Below, in pieces: positions 47,080 through 55,687 of a stretch of DNA of 64,000 nt (positions are counted from its first letter, which is position 1; each line of letters starts with the position of its first letter). The stretch lies in contig NZ_CP080417.1 in the NCBI RefSeq assembly GCF_019457535.1, forward strand, positions 2,108,001-2,172,000. The letters are read 5' to 3'. The notes beneath the pieces are model-generated. The model searched no databases and was not told where the DNA came from. It saw only the letters and a program-made list of their open reading frames with translations. Source of the DNA: Shewanella halotolerans. GTDB taxonomy: Bacteria; Pseudomonadota; Gammaproteobacteria; Enterobacterales; Shewanellaceae. A program made the position numbers and the translations under genes.

Positions 47080-47107
47080 TTGCCTTTAATGTGATTTCGG
47101 TCATAAT
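47080..47107 (+). promoter_or_regulatory. Possible sigma-70 promoter of def
   Basis: TTGCCT, 16-base spacer, CATAAT; the -10 ends 45 bases before the def ATG. Reasonable but not strong match. Confidence 0.4.
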
Positions 47108-47152
47108 GGCGCCACTTTATATGCCTAATTTGATTAACCAGAACCTGAGACT

Positions 47153-47644
47153 ATGCCTGTACTCGATATATTGACCATTCCCGATGAGCGCCTGAAACGT
47201 AAGGCCAAGCCCGTAGAAGACATTGCCGCCGTGCAAGGTTTTATCGATGATCTTATCGAAACCATGTACCACACAGACGATGGCATAGGGCTGGCCGCTA
47301 CCCAGGTGGGCAGCGAACACGCCATCTTAGTGATTGATCTGTCTGAGGATCGCGATCAGCCCTTGGTGGTGATTAACCCTGAGTTCGTCGAGCGTTCGGG
47401 TGAGATCGTCGGCGAGGAGGGTTGTCTCTCAATTCCTGGCTACCGCGCCAAGGTGACACGTTTCGAGAAGGTGAAGGTCAAGGCGCTTAACCGTGAGGGT
47501 GAGGCCTTTGAGATCGAGAGCGATGACTTCCTGGCTATCGTGCTGCAACACGAGATGGATCATCTCGATGGCAAGGTATTTATCGAGCACCTGTCGCCCC
47601 TCAAGCAGCAGATAGCACTCAAGAAGGTAAAGAAATACCGCTAA
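47153..47644 (+). CDS. def: Peptide deformylase
   Basis: Removes the N-formyl group from nascent proteins; an essential metalloenzyme. All three motifs are intact: GIGLAATQVG, EEGCLSIPGY (metal Cys) and VLQHEMDHLDGKVF (metal His residues and catalytic Glu). 163 residues, close to E. coli Def (169). It stands alone here, without fmt, so it could be either the housekeeping copy or a second paralogue. Confidence 0.97.
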   Translation: MPVLDILTIPDERLKRKAKPVEDIAAVQGFIDDLIETMYHTDDGIGLAATQVGSEHAILVIDLSEDRDQPLVVINPEFVERSGEIVGEEGCLSIPGYRAKVTRFEKVKVKALNREGEAFEIESDDFLAIVLQHEMDHLDGKVFIEHLSPLKQQIALKKVKKYR

Positions 47645-47682
47645 TTGATCCCGCTAATCAATAGCGATAATTGATAACCGAT

Positions 47683-47708
47683 AAAACCACCCTAGGGTGG
47701 TTTTTTTG
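47683..47708 (+). terminator. Terminator after def
   Basis: AAAACCACC-CTAG-GGTGGTTTT stem-loop with a T-run, about 40 bases after the stop. Confidence 0.88.
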
Positions 47709-47800
47709 TGCCTGTCTGCCGCTTACTGGCTCGATGCTTTGAGGTGATCTTCCACTCAAATCTTAGCTTTCTCTGCTTGCGATCTGCCAATTTATAAATA

Positions 47801-47820
47801 TACTGTATTTATATACAGTA
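47801..47820 (+). promoter_or_regulatory. LexA (SOS) box of imuA-imuB-dnaE2
   Basis: TACTGTATTTATATACAGTA differs at one base from the E. coli consensus SOS box and has the CTGT-N8-ACAG core. It lies 183 bases upstream of the imuA start. It strongly predicts damage-induced expression of the three-gene cassette. Confidence 0.92.
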
Positions 47821-47888
47821 TTTGCGGTATTTATATTGAGCGTGACTCGGTGTGTTTGGGATAACGCCAGGTTAAGTCAGATCTAAGC

Positions 47889-47924
47889 CCTGGTTTAGGT
47901 CTTGGTTTAGGCCCTGGCTTAGGC
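47889..47924 (+). repeat. 12-bp tandem repeat in the imu leader
   Basis: Three imperfect units of CCTGGTTTAGGT at 47889, 47901 and 47913, in the non-coding DNA between the LexA box and imuA. Flanking TAAGCCC and GCCTTAGCC may be older decayed copies. Confidence 0.6.
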
Positions 47925-48003
47925 ATTAGTCTTGATGAGGCCTTAGCCTATAGTCCGATTTCCGAGGGGGCGCCTAACCGAACCGAATGAGAGCGGGTGC
48001 ATC

Positions 48004-48804
48004 ATGGCCTTGGCAGATCTTCAACTTGAACGTTTACTCCAGCGCAGCGATCTCTGGCGCGGCGATGCCTATCATCCCCAGCAAATGGGGCTGGACAGCG
48101 GCTATCCCGAGCTTAATCGTCATCTGGGACAGGGAGGCTGGCCTAGTCAGGGGCTGTGCGAGATCTTCTGCTCCAGCGAAGGGATCGGCGAGCTGAGCCT
48201 GGCGCTGCCTCTGATGCGCCGCCTGATCCCTAGGCAATCGAGGGAGGAAAGATCTGCCGGGTTGGTGAGTCTGGTGGCGCCGCCTCACGTGCCTTATCCC
48301 CAGTCGCTGGCGATGCAGGGGATAGATGTCAGCCGTCTCTTGTGGGTCGATACTCAGACGCCGAAGGAGCAGCTTTGGGCCCTCGAGCAGATCTTAACCA
48401 GCGGCGCCTCGCCTCTGGTCTTATGTTGGCTCGAGGCTCTCAGTGTCAGTCAGGCCAGGCGTTTGCAGCTTGCCTGCGAGAAGGGCGAGAGCCTGTGTCT
48501 CTGTTATCTGCCAAGCAAGGTCAAGGAGCAGGCTCATCCCGTGCCACTGCGGATCGCCTTGCAATCCAGCACAGAAACCAATACAGAAACGGGGAGTGCT
48601 AGGCTTTTCGAGACCCAGGTGGATATTCTAAAGCGCCGTGGTGGCTGGCCAGCGCCGCGCTTCTCCTTATCCCTGCTACCCGAGCTACTGGCCCAGAGTC
48701 TGATGCTCGATGTGACTAAACTGCAGGAGCAGGATAAGAGATTGGAAAACGAGCTTAATAAGCAGCAGAGCGGTCAGATCTTACAAGGTCCCTGGAGTGC
48801 GTAG
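48004..48804 (+). CDS. imuA: ImuA (RecA/SulA-like translesion factor)
   Basis: A 266-residue protein of the ImuA family, a RecA-fold relative that works with ImuB and DnaE2 in SOS mutagenesis. Family segments are visible: NRHLGQGGWPSQGLCEIFCS followed by GIGELSLALPLMRRL, then VAPPHVPYPQSLAMQGI and WVDTQTPKEQLWALEQIL. The P-loop is degenerate, as expected. The ATG has a poor ribosome site. The gene runs directly into imuB: the imuA stop and the imuB ATG are adjacent. A near-consensus LexA box lies upstream. Confidence 0.92.
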   Translation: MALADLQLERLLQRSDLWRGDAYHPQQMGLDSGYPELNRHLGQGGWPSQGLCEIFCSSEGIGELSLALPLMRRLIPRQSREERSAGLVSLVAPPHVPYPQSLAMQGIDVSRLLWVDTQTPKEQLWALEQILTSGASPLVLCWLEALSVSQARRLQLACEKGESLCLCYLPSKVKEQAHPVPLRIALQSSTETNTETGSARLFETQVDILKRRGGWPAPRFSLSLLPELLAQSLMLDVTKLQEQDKRLENELNKQQSGQILQGPWSA

Positions 48805-50799
48805 ATGTTGTGGCTGGCGGTCTATTTTCCCCACTGGTTACTCCAGTATCAAAGCTATCATCAAGGCTTGCCCCAGGGCGGCGAGCTGGCCCTCTTTGAG
48901 CGTCAGTCGAGTCAGATTCTGATCGCATCGAGTGCCGCGGCTAAGCAGGGCGTGGAGTCGGGGCAGAGCCTGGCTACCGCCCAGGCGCTCTGTCCATCGC
49001 TGCAACTGCTGGCCTATGAATCCTCCTTGAGTCAGGAGGCCAGCCATTGGCTGTGCCAGTGGAGTTATGGTTACAGTGCCAGGGTCGTGCCGCCTGTCTG
49101 CCCGTTCGAGCAGGCCCAGCAGCATAGGCTAAATAAGCCGAGTAAGTCACATAAAGCAAGCAAGTCGAGTCGATCCTCTGATGTGCCCAGTGTGGCTGAT
49201 ATCCTACTGCTGGAGGTGGGCTCCATGGTGAAGATCTTCGGTGGTCTGGACAGGCTCATCCGTCAATATCAGAAGAGCGCCCAAGGCTATGGGCTCGAGT
49301 GTCAGTTTGCCCTGGGGGAGAATGCCTTGCTGGCTCAGTTGGGATCCAGGTATCTGCCGCTCACTGTGCCTGTTGAAGCTGGGTGTGATGAGCATAGGAA
49401 TGCGGAACATAGGAACGCGGAACCAAGCCTTGAGCCTGAAAAAGGTGTCACGGCATCTACTCATCTTGCCAAACGAGAAGTGAGAGAAGCAGTCCAAGAA
49501 GATAAGGCACAAGGAGAGGAAGGCCAAGGAGAAGAAACCAAAGCCCAATCGAAAGATGATCAAGCGGGGGCGTATTCGGTGAATTTACCTCAGATCGCGC
49601 TCAAGCAGGTCGCGTCTCTGCCGCTTTCTGTCTTGCCACTGCCAGGGCATGTGCTGCAGTCTTGCGAGAACATGGGGCTGACTCAGGTGCAGGCGCTGCT
49701 CGCCTTGCCCCTCAAGGAGCTTGGTGAGCGATTTGGCGAGCGAGTCTTGACCCTACAGGCTCAGCTTAAGGGGCAGCTGCCTCAGGTGCATGAGTTTTAC
49801 CAGATGCCAGAGTCTTATCGTCATAAGCTTGAATTGCTCTATGAGGTGAGCCACCTCGAAGGCTTGGCCTTTCCCCTCGGGCGCATGCTAGCAACCCTAT
49901 CGGCCTATCTGGTGCAGCGCCAGCAGGCGGTGCTGGCGCTGTCATTAACCTTAGTGTTTCGCGATCTGAGTCTGGCGCCACTGCGCTGCGAGATCCGTTA
50001 TCCCTTCGCCGAGCATAGGGGGGATGCCTTACTTAAACTCTGCCGTGTGCAGCTAGAGAGCCTCACCCTGGCGGCGCCGGTGATCAGTCTGGCCATTCAG
50101 GCCGATACCCTGGTGCCGCTATCTGTGCAGACATCCAATTGGTGGCAGGGCGAGGGGAAGAGTGATGCCAGCATGCGTTTGCTCTCACTGCTTGAGGCGC
50201 GTCTAGGAGCGGATAAGGTCAAGGGGCTTGAGCACTGCAGTCATCATCTGCCGGAGCTGAGTTGGCAGAGCCGCTCGCTTTCTCAGAGCCGAGCCTCTCA
50301 AAGCCAAGTATCTCAAAGCCTAGTATCTCAAAGCCGCTCGGGTGCCCCGGGGGGCAAACTATCTAATCAAGCTGTTTCTCAAAGCACTTCTCGTCAAAGT
50401 ATGTCTAGTCAAAGTATGTCTAGTCAAAGCGTTTCTACTCAAGGTGCTTCCAGCCAAAAGTTTGAAAGCCAAGCGCTTGAGCGCCAAGCGTATGATCGGT
50501 GCGCCGAGCCGAGGGCAAGCTATCAGGGCAAGACCCGGGCGCTGAGCGAGGAGGCGATCTTACTTGCAGATCTGTTTCATGGCCTGTGTGATGGCCGTAT
50601 CCGGCCCAATTGGCTCCTGCGCCAGCCCGAGCCCCTGGAGCTTGAGTCGGTGAGCCTGCTTAAGGGGCCGGAGCGGCTGCACAGTCCCTGGTCGGCGGCC
50701 TCGCCGCGGGATTATTACCTTGCCCGCATGCATCAGGGAGGGCTCTGCTGGGTATTTCGCTCGCCTGAGGGATTATTCCTGCAGGGATGGTTTGGCTAA
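48805..50799 (+). CDS. imuB: ImuB, inactive Y-family polymerase adaptor
   Basis: The adaptor of the SOS mutasome, a Y-family polymerase fold without catalytic activity. The first acidic site of UmuC/DinB is replaced by LWLAVYFPHWLLQ, and the SIDEAYLD site by LEVGSMVKIFGG, so metal ligands are lost, as is typical for ImuB. At 664 residues it is much longer than usual. Two low-complexity inserts explain this: about residues 190-260 (charged, with EHRNA repeats) and about 490-555 (Ser/Gln repeats). The C-terminal domain ends with RDYYLARMHQGGLCWVF. Stop and dnaE2 start overlap as TAATG. Confidence 0.93.
   Translation: MLWLAVYFPHWLLQYQSYHQGLPQGGELALFERQSSQILIASSAAAKQGVESGQSLATAQALCPSLQLLAYESSLSQEASHWLCQWSYGYSARVVPPVCPFEQAQQHRLNKPSKSHKASKSSRSSDVPSVADILLLEVGSMVKIFGGLDRLIRQYQKSAQGYGLECQFALGENALLAQLGSRYLPLTVPVEAGCDEHRNAEHRNAEPSLEPEKGVTASTHLAKREVREAVQEDKAQGEEGQGEETKAQSKDDQAGAYSVNLPQIALKQVASLPLSVLPLPGHVLQSCENMGLTQVQALLALPLKELGERFGERVLTLQAQLKGQLPQVHEFYQMPESYRHKLELLYEVSHLEGLAFPLGRMLATLSAYLVQRQQAVLALSLTLVFRDLSLAPLRCEIRYPFAEHRGDALLKLCRVQLESLTLAAPVISLAIQADTLVPLSVQTSNWWQGEGKSDASMRLLSLLEARLGADKVKGLEHCSHHLPELSWQSRSLSQSRASQSQVSQSLVSQSRSGAPGGKLSNQAVSQSTSRQSMSSQSMSSQSVSTQGASSQKFESQALERQAYDRCAEPRASYQGKTRALSEEAILLADLFHGLCDGRIRPNWLLRQPEPLELESVSLLKGPERLHSPWSAASPRDYYLARMHQGGLCWVFRSPEGLFLQGWFG
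50281..50463 (+). repeat. 15-bp tandem repeats in imuB
   Basis: Four units of TCTCAAAGCCnnnnn (50281-50340) are followed, after a 33-base gap, by about six units of TCTAGTCAAAGTATG type (50374-50463). They encode SQS-rich five-residue repeats. A second, shorter 15-bp repeat (2 units, EHRNA) is at 49390-49419 in the same gene. Confidence 0.85.
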
Positions 50800-53700
50800 T
50801 GTACGCTGAATTACAGTACGCCGAATTGCACGTCCTCTCGAACTACAGCTTCTTGCGCGGGGCTTCCCATCCTCACGAGCTGGTGGAGCAGGCCAAGCGC
50901 CTTGGTTATCAGGCATTGGCGCTGACTGACGAATGCTCCTTTGCCGGTGTGGTCAAGGCCCATGAGGCGGCCAAGCGCTGCGATCTTAAGCTGATCCTGG
51001 GCGCCGAGTTTCATCTCGACCAGGGGCTGTTCGTGCTGCTGGCGCCTTGCCGTCTCGCCTATGGTGAGATCAGCGCCCTGATCACCAACGCCAGGCGAAG
51101 TCAGGGCAAGGGAGAGTACAGGGTGAGCCTGGAGGCCATCTTGGCTCAGCAGCAGAGCCTGCTGCTGTGGCGCCCGCCCACGCTGGCGCAGTTCAGGCAG
51201 GCTGGCGAGGCAAGGAGTGACGAGGCAAGGAGTGATGAGGCAAGGAGTGATGAGGCAAGGAGTGACTTGGCCGTAAACGATACGGCAGAGAGTGAGATGG
51301 CTGGGGGCGATACGGCAAAGGGCAGTGCGGCACATAGCGATGAGCCTAATCTGTTGTCCCGTTATCGTGATCACATAGCTAGCATCGCCTCACGGCTGGT
51401 TGTAGCCTTCCCGGATCGTCTGCATCTGCTGATGGAGCGGCTCTTGCTACCGGGAGAGGCCCTTAACTTGCAACAGTGGCAATGGCTGAGTCAGACTCAG
51501 AAGGTCCCCTGTGTGGCGGCCGGTGGCGTGCGCATGCATGAGGCGGAGCGTCAGCCGCTGCTGGATATTTTAACTTGTATCGCCCATGGTCGGGATCTCG
51601 ACAGCGGCGCGGCGCTATGCTCCATCAACGCCGAAGCGAGCCTCAAGCCGATTGCGGCGCAGCGTAAACGTTATCCTCAGGAGTGGATCGATAACGGCCT
51701 GGCCCTGGCCCGTCGCTGCCACTTCTCTCTGGATGAGCTCAAGTATGAGTACCCGGCCGAGGTGGTGCCCGCCGGCATGCAGGCCCGTGACTATCTGGCG
51801 CAGGCGGTGCGTGAAGGCGCCAGTCGCCGCTTCCCTAATGGGGTGCCTGATAGGGTGAAGGCGCAGTATGAGAAGGAGCTAGAGCTGATCGCGGCGATGG
51901 CCTATGAATATTTCTTTCTGACCATCTATGACATCGTCTGTTTCGCCAAGTCTCAGAAGATCCTCTATCAGGGAAGGGGCTCGGCGGCTAACTCTGTGGT
52001 CTGTTACTGCCTGGGGATCACAGAGGTGGATCCCACTAAGATCAACATGTTGTTTGAACGTTTCATCTCCAAGGAGCGTAACGAGCCACCGGATATCGAC
52101 GTGGACTTCGAGCATGAGCGGCGCGAGGAGGTGATCCAGTACATTTATCGCAAATATGGCCGTGAGCGTACGGCGCTGGCTGCGGCGGTGATCTGCTATC
52201 GATTCAAGAGTGCCATGGGCGATGTAGGTAAGGCGCTGGGGATAGATGCCGAGCAGGTAGCCTTGATGGTGAAAAATATCGATCGCCGGGATCCCAAGCA
52301 TCACTGGACGGCTCAGCTTGCCGACATGTTGCCAGAGGCTGGGCGCGGGCGCATGTTACTGCCCTTGGTGCAGACGCTGATCGGTTTTCCCTGCCACCTG
52401 TCCCAGCACGTGGGAGGCTTTATCATTTCGGCAGGGCCCTTGTCTGAACTGGTTCCCATTGAAAATGCGGCCATGGCGGATCGCACCGTGATCCAGTGGG
52501 ATAAGGATGACCTGGAGAGCCTAGGGCTGTTAAAGGTGGATATCCTGGCCCTGGGGATGCTGACGGCGATCCGTAAGACCTTCGCCTTGCTGAGTCGCCC
52601 AGAGAAAGCCTTCTCCATGGCCGATGTGACATGGGAGGAGGCCGAGGTCTATGGCATGTTGCAGGCAGGCGACAGCATAGGGGTGTTTCAGGTCGAGTCC
52701 CGAGCGCAGAGTGCCATGCTGCCAAGGCTTAAGCCAGCTTGTTATTACGATCTGGTGGTGCAGATCGCCATCGTCAGGCCTGGGCCTATTCAGGGGGATA
52801 TGGTGCATCCCTATCTGAGGCGGCGGGACGGCCTGGAGGCGGTGGAATATCCCAGCCCTGCGGTCGAGTCCGTGCTGTCTCGCACCATGGGGGTACCTAT
52901 CTTTCAGGAGCAGGTGATCCAGCTGGCCATGGTGGCCGCGGGGTTCAGTGGCGGCGAGGCGGATCAGCTGCGCCGGGCGATGGCGAGCTGGAAGCGTACC
53001 GGTGAGCTTGAAAAGTTTGAGGCTAAACTGCTCCAGGGGATGGCGGCGCGGGGTTACAGCCAAACATTCGCCGAGCAGATCTACAGACAGATCAAAGGCT
53101 TTGGTGAGTATGGCTTTCCCGAGTCGCATTCGGCCAGCTTTGCCCTGCTGGCCTATGTGTCGGCCTATCTTAAACATCATTATCCGGCGGCCTTCTGCTG
53201 CGCCTTGCTTAACAGTCAACCCATGGGCTTCTATAGCCCGTCGCAGCTTATTCAGGATGTGCAGCGCCGCGACGTCATGGTGCTGCCGGTATGTGTCAAT
53301 CACAGTGACTGGGATAATAGCCTGGTGACCCTGCTGGAGGCTGAGCAGCCTGCGATACGTCTGGGATTTAGGCAAGTTAAGGGACTCAGGCTGGAGGAGA
53401 TCAAAGCCCTTATCGCGGCTCGCCCCGAAGGCGGTTTTACCCGGGTCGAGCAGCTCTATGAGCTAGGTTTATCTCAGGGCTGTTTGACCCTGCTGGCCAG
53501 TGCCGATGCCCTGTTGACGCTGGCCGGGCATAGATATCAGGCGCGCTGGCAACTCAGTGCCTATCAGCCGAGCCTTCCGCTGTTCGATGACTTGCCAGCT
53601 GTCGCCAGTGAGGTGGTGCTGGCACCCCCAAGTGAGATGGCTGCCATGCAGAGCGACTATCGCCATCTGGGGCTCAGCCTGGGGCGCCATGTGATGGCTC

Positions 53701-54050
53701 AGCTCAGAGATAAGGCGCCTTTCGTGGGCTGTCGCCGCGCCTGCGAGTTAGCCGATTGTCGTCACGGGCAGCTTGTGCGTGTGGCGGGCGTAGTGGTAGG
53801 GCGTCAGCGCCCCGGTACCGCCTCTGGGGTCACCTTTGTGACCTTAGAAGATGAGACGGGTAACATCAATGTGATCGTCTGGAGCGCCACGGCCAGGGCG
53901 CAGCGACAGCCATTTTTGACATCAAAAATTTTAAAGGTAACCGGGGTGTTAGAGACTCAGTCTGGCGTGTCACATATCATTGCAGGCAGGCTGGAAGATC
54001 TATCTGCTATGGTGAATGATTTTGAATCGAGTTCGCGGGACTTTCGTTAG
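50799..54050 (+). CDS. dnaE2: Error-prone DNA polymerase III alpha (DnaE2/ImuC)
   Basis: The C-family polymerase that performs translesion synthesis with ImuA and ImuB. An N-terminal PHP domain (ELHVLSNYSFLRGASHP, LALTDECSFAGVVKAHEAAK) is followed by the palm with PPDIDVDFEHERREEVIQYI, carrying the catalytic Asp pair, and GRGSAANSVVCYCLGI. The C-terminal OB domain includes TASGVTFVTLEDETGNINV. About 1083 residues. Residues about 137-190 hold an acidic insert with four EARSD repeats. The ATG at 50799 overlaps the imuB stop; an in-frame ATG at 50787 is possible but the GCAGGG site fits 50799 better. Confidence 0.95.
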   Translation: MYAELQYAELHVLSNYSFLRGASHPHELVEQAKRLGYQALALTDECSFAGVVKAHEAAKRCDLKLILGAEFHLDQGLFVLLAPCRLAYGEISALITNARRSQGKGEYRVSLEAILAQQQSLLLWRPPTLAQFRQAGEARSDEARSDEARSDEARSDLAVNDTAESEMAGGDTAKGSAAHSDEPNLLSRYRDHIASIASRLVVAFPDRLHLLMERLLLPGEALNLQQWQWLSQTQKVPCVAAGGVRMHEAERQPLLDILTCIAHGRDLDSGAALCSINAEASLKPIAAQRKRYPQEWIDNGLALARRCHFSLDELKYEYPAEVVPAGMQARDYLAQAVREGASRRFPNGVPDRVKAQYEKELELIAAMAYEYFFLTIYDIVCFAKSQKILYQGRGSAANSVVCYCLGITEVDPTKINMLFERFISKERNEPPDIDVDFEHERREEVIQYIYRKYGRERTALAAAVICYRFKSAMGDVGKALGIDAEQVALMVKNIDRRDPKHHWTAQLADMLPEAGRGRMLLPLVQTLIGFPCHLSQHVGGFIISAGPLSELVPIENAAMADRTVIQWDKDDLESLGLLKVDILALGMLTAIRKTFALLSRPEKAFSMADVTWEEAEVYGMLQAGDSIGVFQVESRAQSAMLPRLKPACYYDLVVQIAIVRPGPIQGDMVHPYLRRRDGLEAVEYPSPAVESVLSRTMGVPIFQEQVIQLAMVAAGFSGGEADQLRRAMASWKRTGELEKFEAKLLQGMAARGYSQTFAEQIYRQIKGFGEYGFPESHSASFALLAYVSAYLKHHYPAAFCCALLNSQPMGFYSPSQLIQDVQRRDVMVLPVCVNHSDWDNSLVTLLEAEQPAIRLGFRQVKGLRLEEIKALIAARPEGGFTRVEQLYELGLSQGCLTLLASADALLTLAGHRYQARWQLSAYQPSLPLFDDLPAVASEVVLAPPSEMAAMQSDYRHLGLSLGRHVMAQLRDKAPFVGCRRACELADCRHGQLVRVAGVVVGRQRPGTASGVTFVTLEDETGNINVIVWSATARAQRQPFLTSKILKVTGVLETQSGVSHIIAGRLEDLSAMVNDFESSSRDFR
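51207..51266 (+). repeat. 4 x 15-bp tandem repeat in dnaE2
   Basis: Four almost identical units of GAGGCAAGGAGTGA(C/T), encoding EARSD four times. The units differ only at the last base, which indicates a recent expansion. Confidence 0.92.
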
Positions 54051-54216
54051 TGGTCGCACGTTAATCATGCCATCCGGGCGAGCCACAGCAGGCCTTCTAA
54101 GCTTGTTCCTGTCATTGTCCTCGTCCTAGCCCTTTGAGGTATACTCATCGCCTTTGGTTTAACGATAGGCGTGAGTTTAGGCTCCAAATACCAGCAAAAT
54201 GACCGGGAGAGAAAGA

Positions 54217-54795
54217 GTGAAGTTTGTCTTGTTAACGCACGAGCGGGAGTACGATCGTCCCAGCAACACGGGACAGCTGGCGTTAGCCGCATTCCCTGAG
54301 CTGTGTCGTCGTGTGCTCTGGTCGCGGGTTACGCCCAATGAGGCGTTGAAACAGGCCTGCGAATCGGGTGAGGCATTATTACTCTTTCCAAAGGAGCACG
54401 ATGCAGACGAGACGGACTCAGCCTCGAGCGTGGGCCCGATTGTAAATGCTTCGGCCGTGAGCTCGAGCGAGAAAGAGGCTATCATGCCCGAGCAGCTTCT
54501 GCTTAAAAAAGAGGGGGAGCAGGGCGTGCGTCAGGTGATCATTCTCGATGCCACCTGGCAGGAGGCCAGAAAGATGGTGCGTCAGAGTCCCTATCTGCAA
54601 GCGGCGAAAAGGCTGACGCTGCAGGAGAGCGAGCCATCACGTTATCGCCTGAGGCGGAATCAGTTATCTCAAGGTCTGTGCACCATAGAGTGCATCATCA
54701 GCCTGATGCACAGTTTAGGGATGAGCCAAGAGGCGCTGCAACTCAATGAGGCGTTTGCTCTCTTTATGTTAGATCACCGTCAGGTAGACGCATAG
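54217..54795 (+). CDS. DTW-domain tRNA aminocarboxypropyltransferase
   Basis: About 192 residues of the DTW family (TapT-like), which adds an aminocarboxypropyl group from SAM to a tRNA uridine (acp3U). Visible motifs: SNTGQLALAAF, the eponymous DxTW in IILDATWQEARKM, and SRYRLRRNQLSQGLCTIE. A hydrophilic insert lies around residues 65-105, encoding SVGPIVNASAVSSSEKEA. GTG 54217 was chosen as the start because GGGAGAG is six bases upstream and the protein then begins MKFVLLTHERE like its relatives; an ATG at 54199 is an alternative. Its 3' end overlaps that of the convergent PAQR gene by 27 bases. Confidence 0.88.
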   Translation: MKFVLLTHEREYDRPSNTGQLALAAFPELCRRVLWSRVTPNEALKQACESGEALLLFPKEHDADETDSASSVGPIVNASAVSSSEKEAIMPEQLLLKKEGEQGVRQVIILDATWQEARKMVRQSPYLQAAKRLTLQESEPSRYRLRRNQLSQGLCTIECIISLMHSLGMSQEALQLNEAFALFMLDHRQVDA

Positions 54796-55428
54796 GAAGT
54801 GGCTGAGGGCGCCGGCGAGGACAAACAGATGCCAGATGGCGTGATTAAAGGGGATGCGCTTACCCACATAGAAGATCACCCCGACGCTGTAAAAAATTCC
54901 GCCAGCCAGGAGAAGCTGAAAGCCTAATGGACTCATGGCCGCAAGCAGCTGCTTCATCACTATGACACACAACCAACCCATCACCAGATAGAGTACCAGG
55001 CTAAAGATCTTAAAGCGGTGAATAAACGCAGTCTTAAACAGGATACCGCCTAGGGCCAGACACCAGATGGCGATGAGAATGGCATCGGCCTCGACACTGT
55101 CGAGCAGGATCTGCATCAGCGGCGTATAGGTGCCGGCGATTAACAGGTAGATGGCGCAGTGATCGGCTATCTTGAGCTTATGCTTTAATTTAGGCGCCGA
55201 GACACTGTGATAGAGCGTTGAGCAGAGAAACAGGAGTATGATACTCAAACAGTAAAGCGCCAATCCGCTCAGTTGTAGATCGGTTAGCCTGTCCCATCCC
55301 TTGTGCAGTGAAAACGCTAGCGCCAGAATGCCTGCAATGACTCCAAGACCATGGCTGAGGGCGTTTGCCAACTCTTCTGCTCGGCTGTAGGGGGCTACCG
55401 TGGTTGCTAAGCAGGGCTGATCACTCAT
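54769..55428 (-). CDS. Hemolysin III/PAQR family membrane protein
   Basis: About 219 residues with seven hydrophobic helices. Family segments: EELANALSHGLGVIAGILAL near the N-terminus, LFLCSTLYHSVS (metal-site Ser/His), and C-terminal PFNHAIWHLFVLAGALSHF (two metal-binding His positions). E. coli YqfA is the nearest well-known relative; activity is uncertain, and a hydrolase has been proposed. The start was placed at ATG 55428 with AAGAGAT upstream; an ATG at 55464 would add 12 residues. Convergent with the DTW gene, overlapping by 27 bases. Confidence 0.92.
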   Translation of the reverse strand: MSDQPCLATTVAPYSRAEELANALSHGLGVIAGILALAFSLHKGWDRLTDLQLSGLALYCLSIILLFLCSTLYHSVSAPKLKHKLKIADHCAIYLLIAGTYTPLMQILLDSVEADAILIAIWCLALGGILFKTAFIHRFKIFSLVLYLVMGWLCVIVMKQLLAAMSPLGFQLLLAGGIFYSVGVIFYVGKRIPFNHAIWHLFVLAGALSHFLCVYLTVI

Positions 55429-55687
55429 GCTGATCTCTTGGGGCGGCAGGGTTTGTGGTGGCATTAGACTCTCTAAAACTGGTTAGACCTCGTTAATGGT
55501 GAGTCTAACAGCATGCTGGTGCAAAAGAAATAGTTAAGCGTACACGTGTATGCTTAACTTGGGTTTTGTTTTGTTAACAGTTGAATTTATAGTATTTTAA
55601 TTTTCACTCTGTCCACTATCTATTCTTGATTGAACTAATAGCATCTCTTCTTCTCTAAAATGCTAAGTTTCCTAAGGAAAGGATGAG

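Noticed and set aside
50281..50463. CRISPR-like array
   Set aside because: Direct tandem repeats with no unique spacers, in frame within imuB.
52530..53375. 281-codon minus-strand frame inside dnaE2
   Set aside because: Lies wholly within conserved DnaE2 coding sequence; a shadow of biased codon use.
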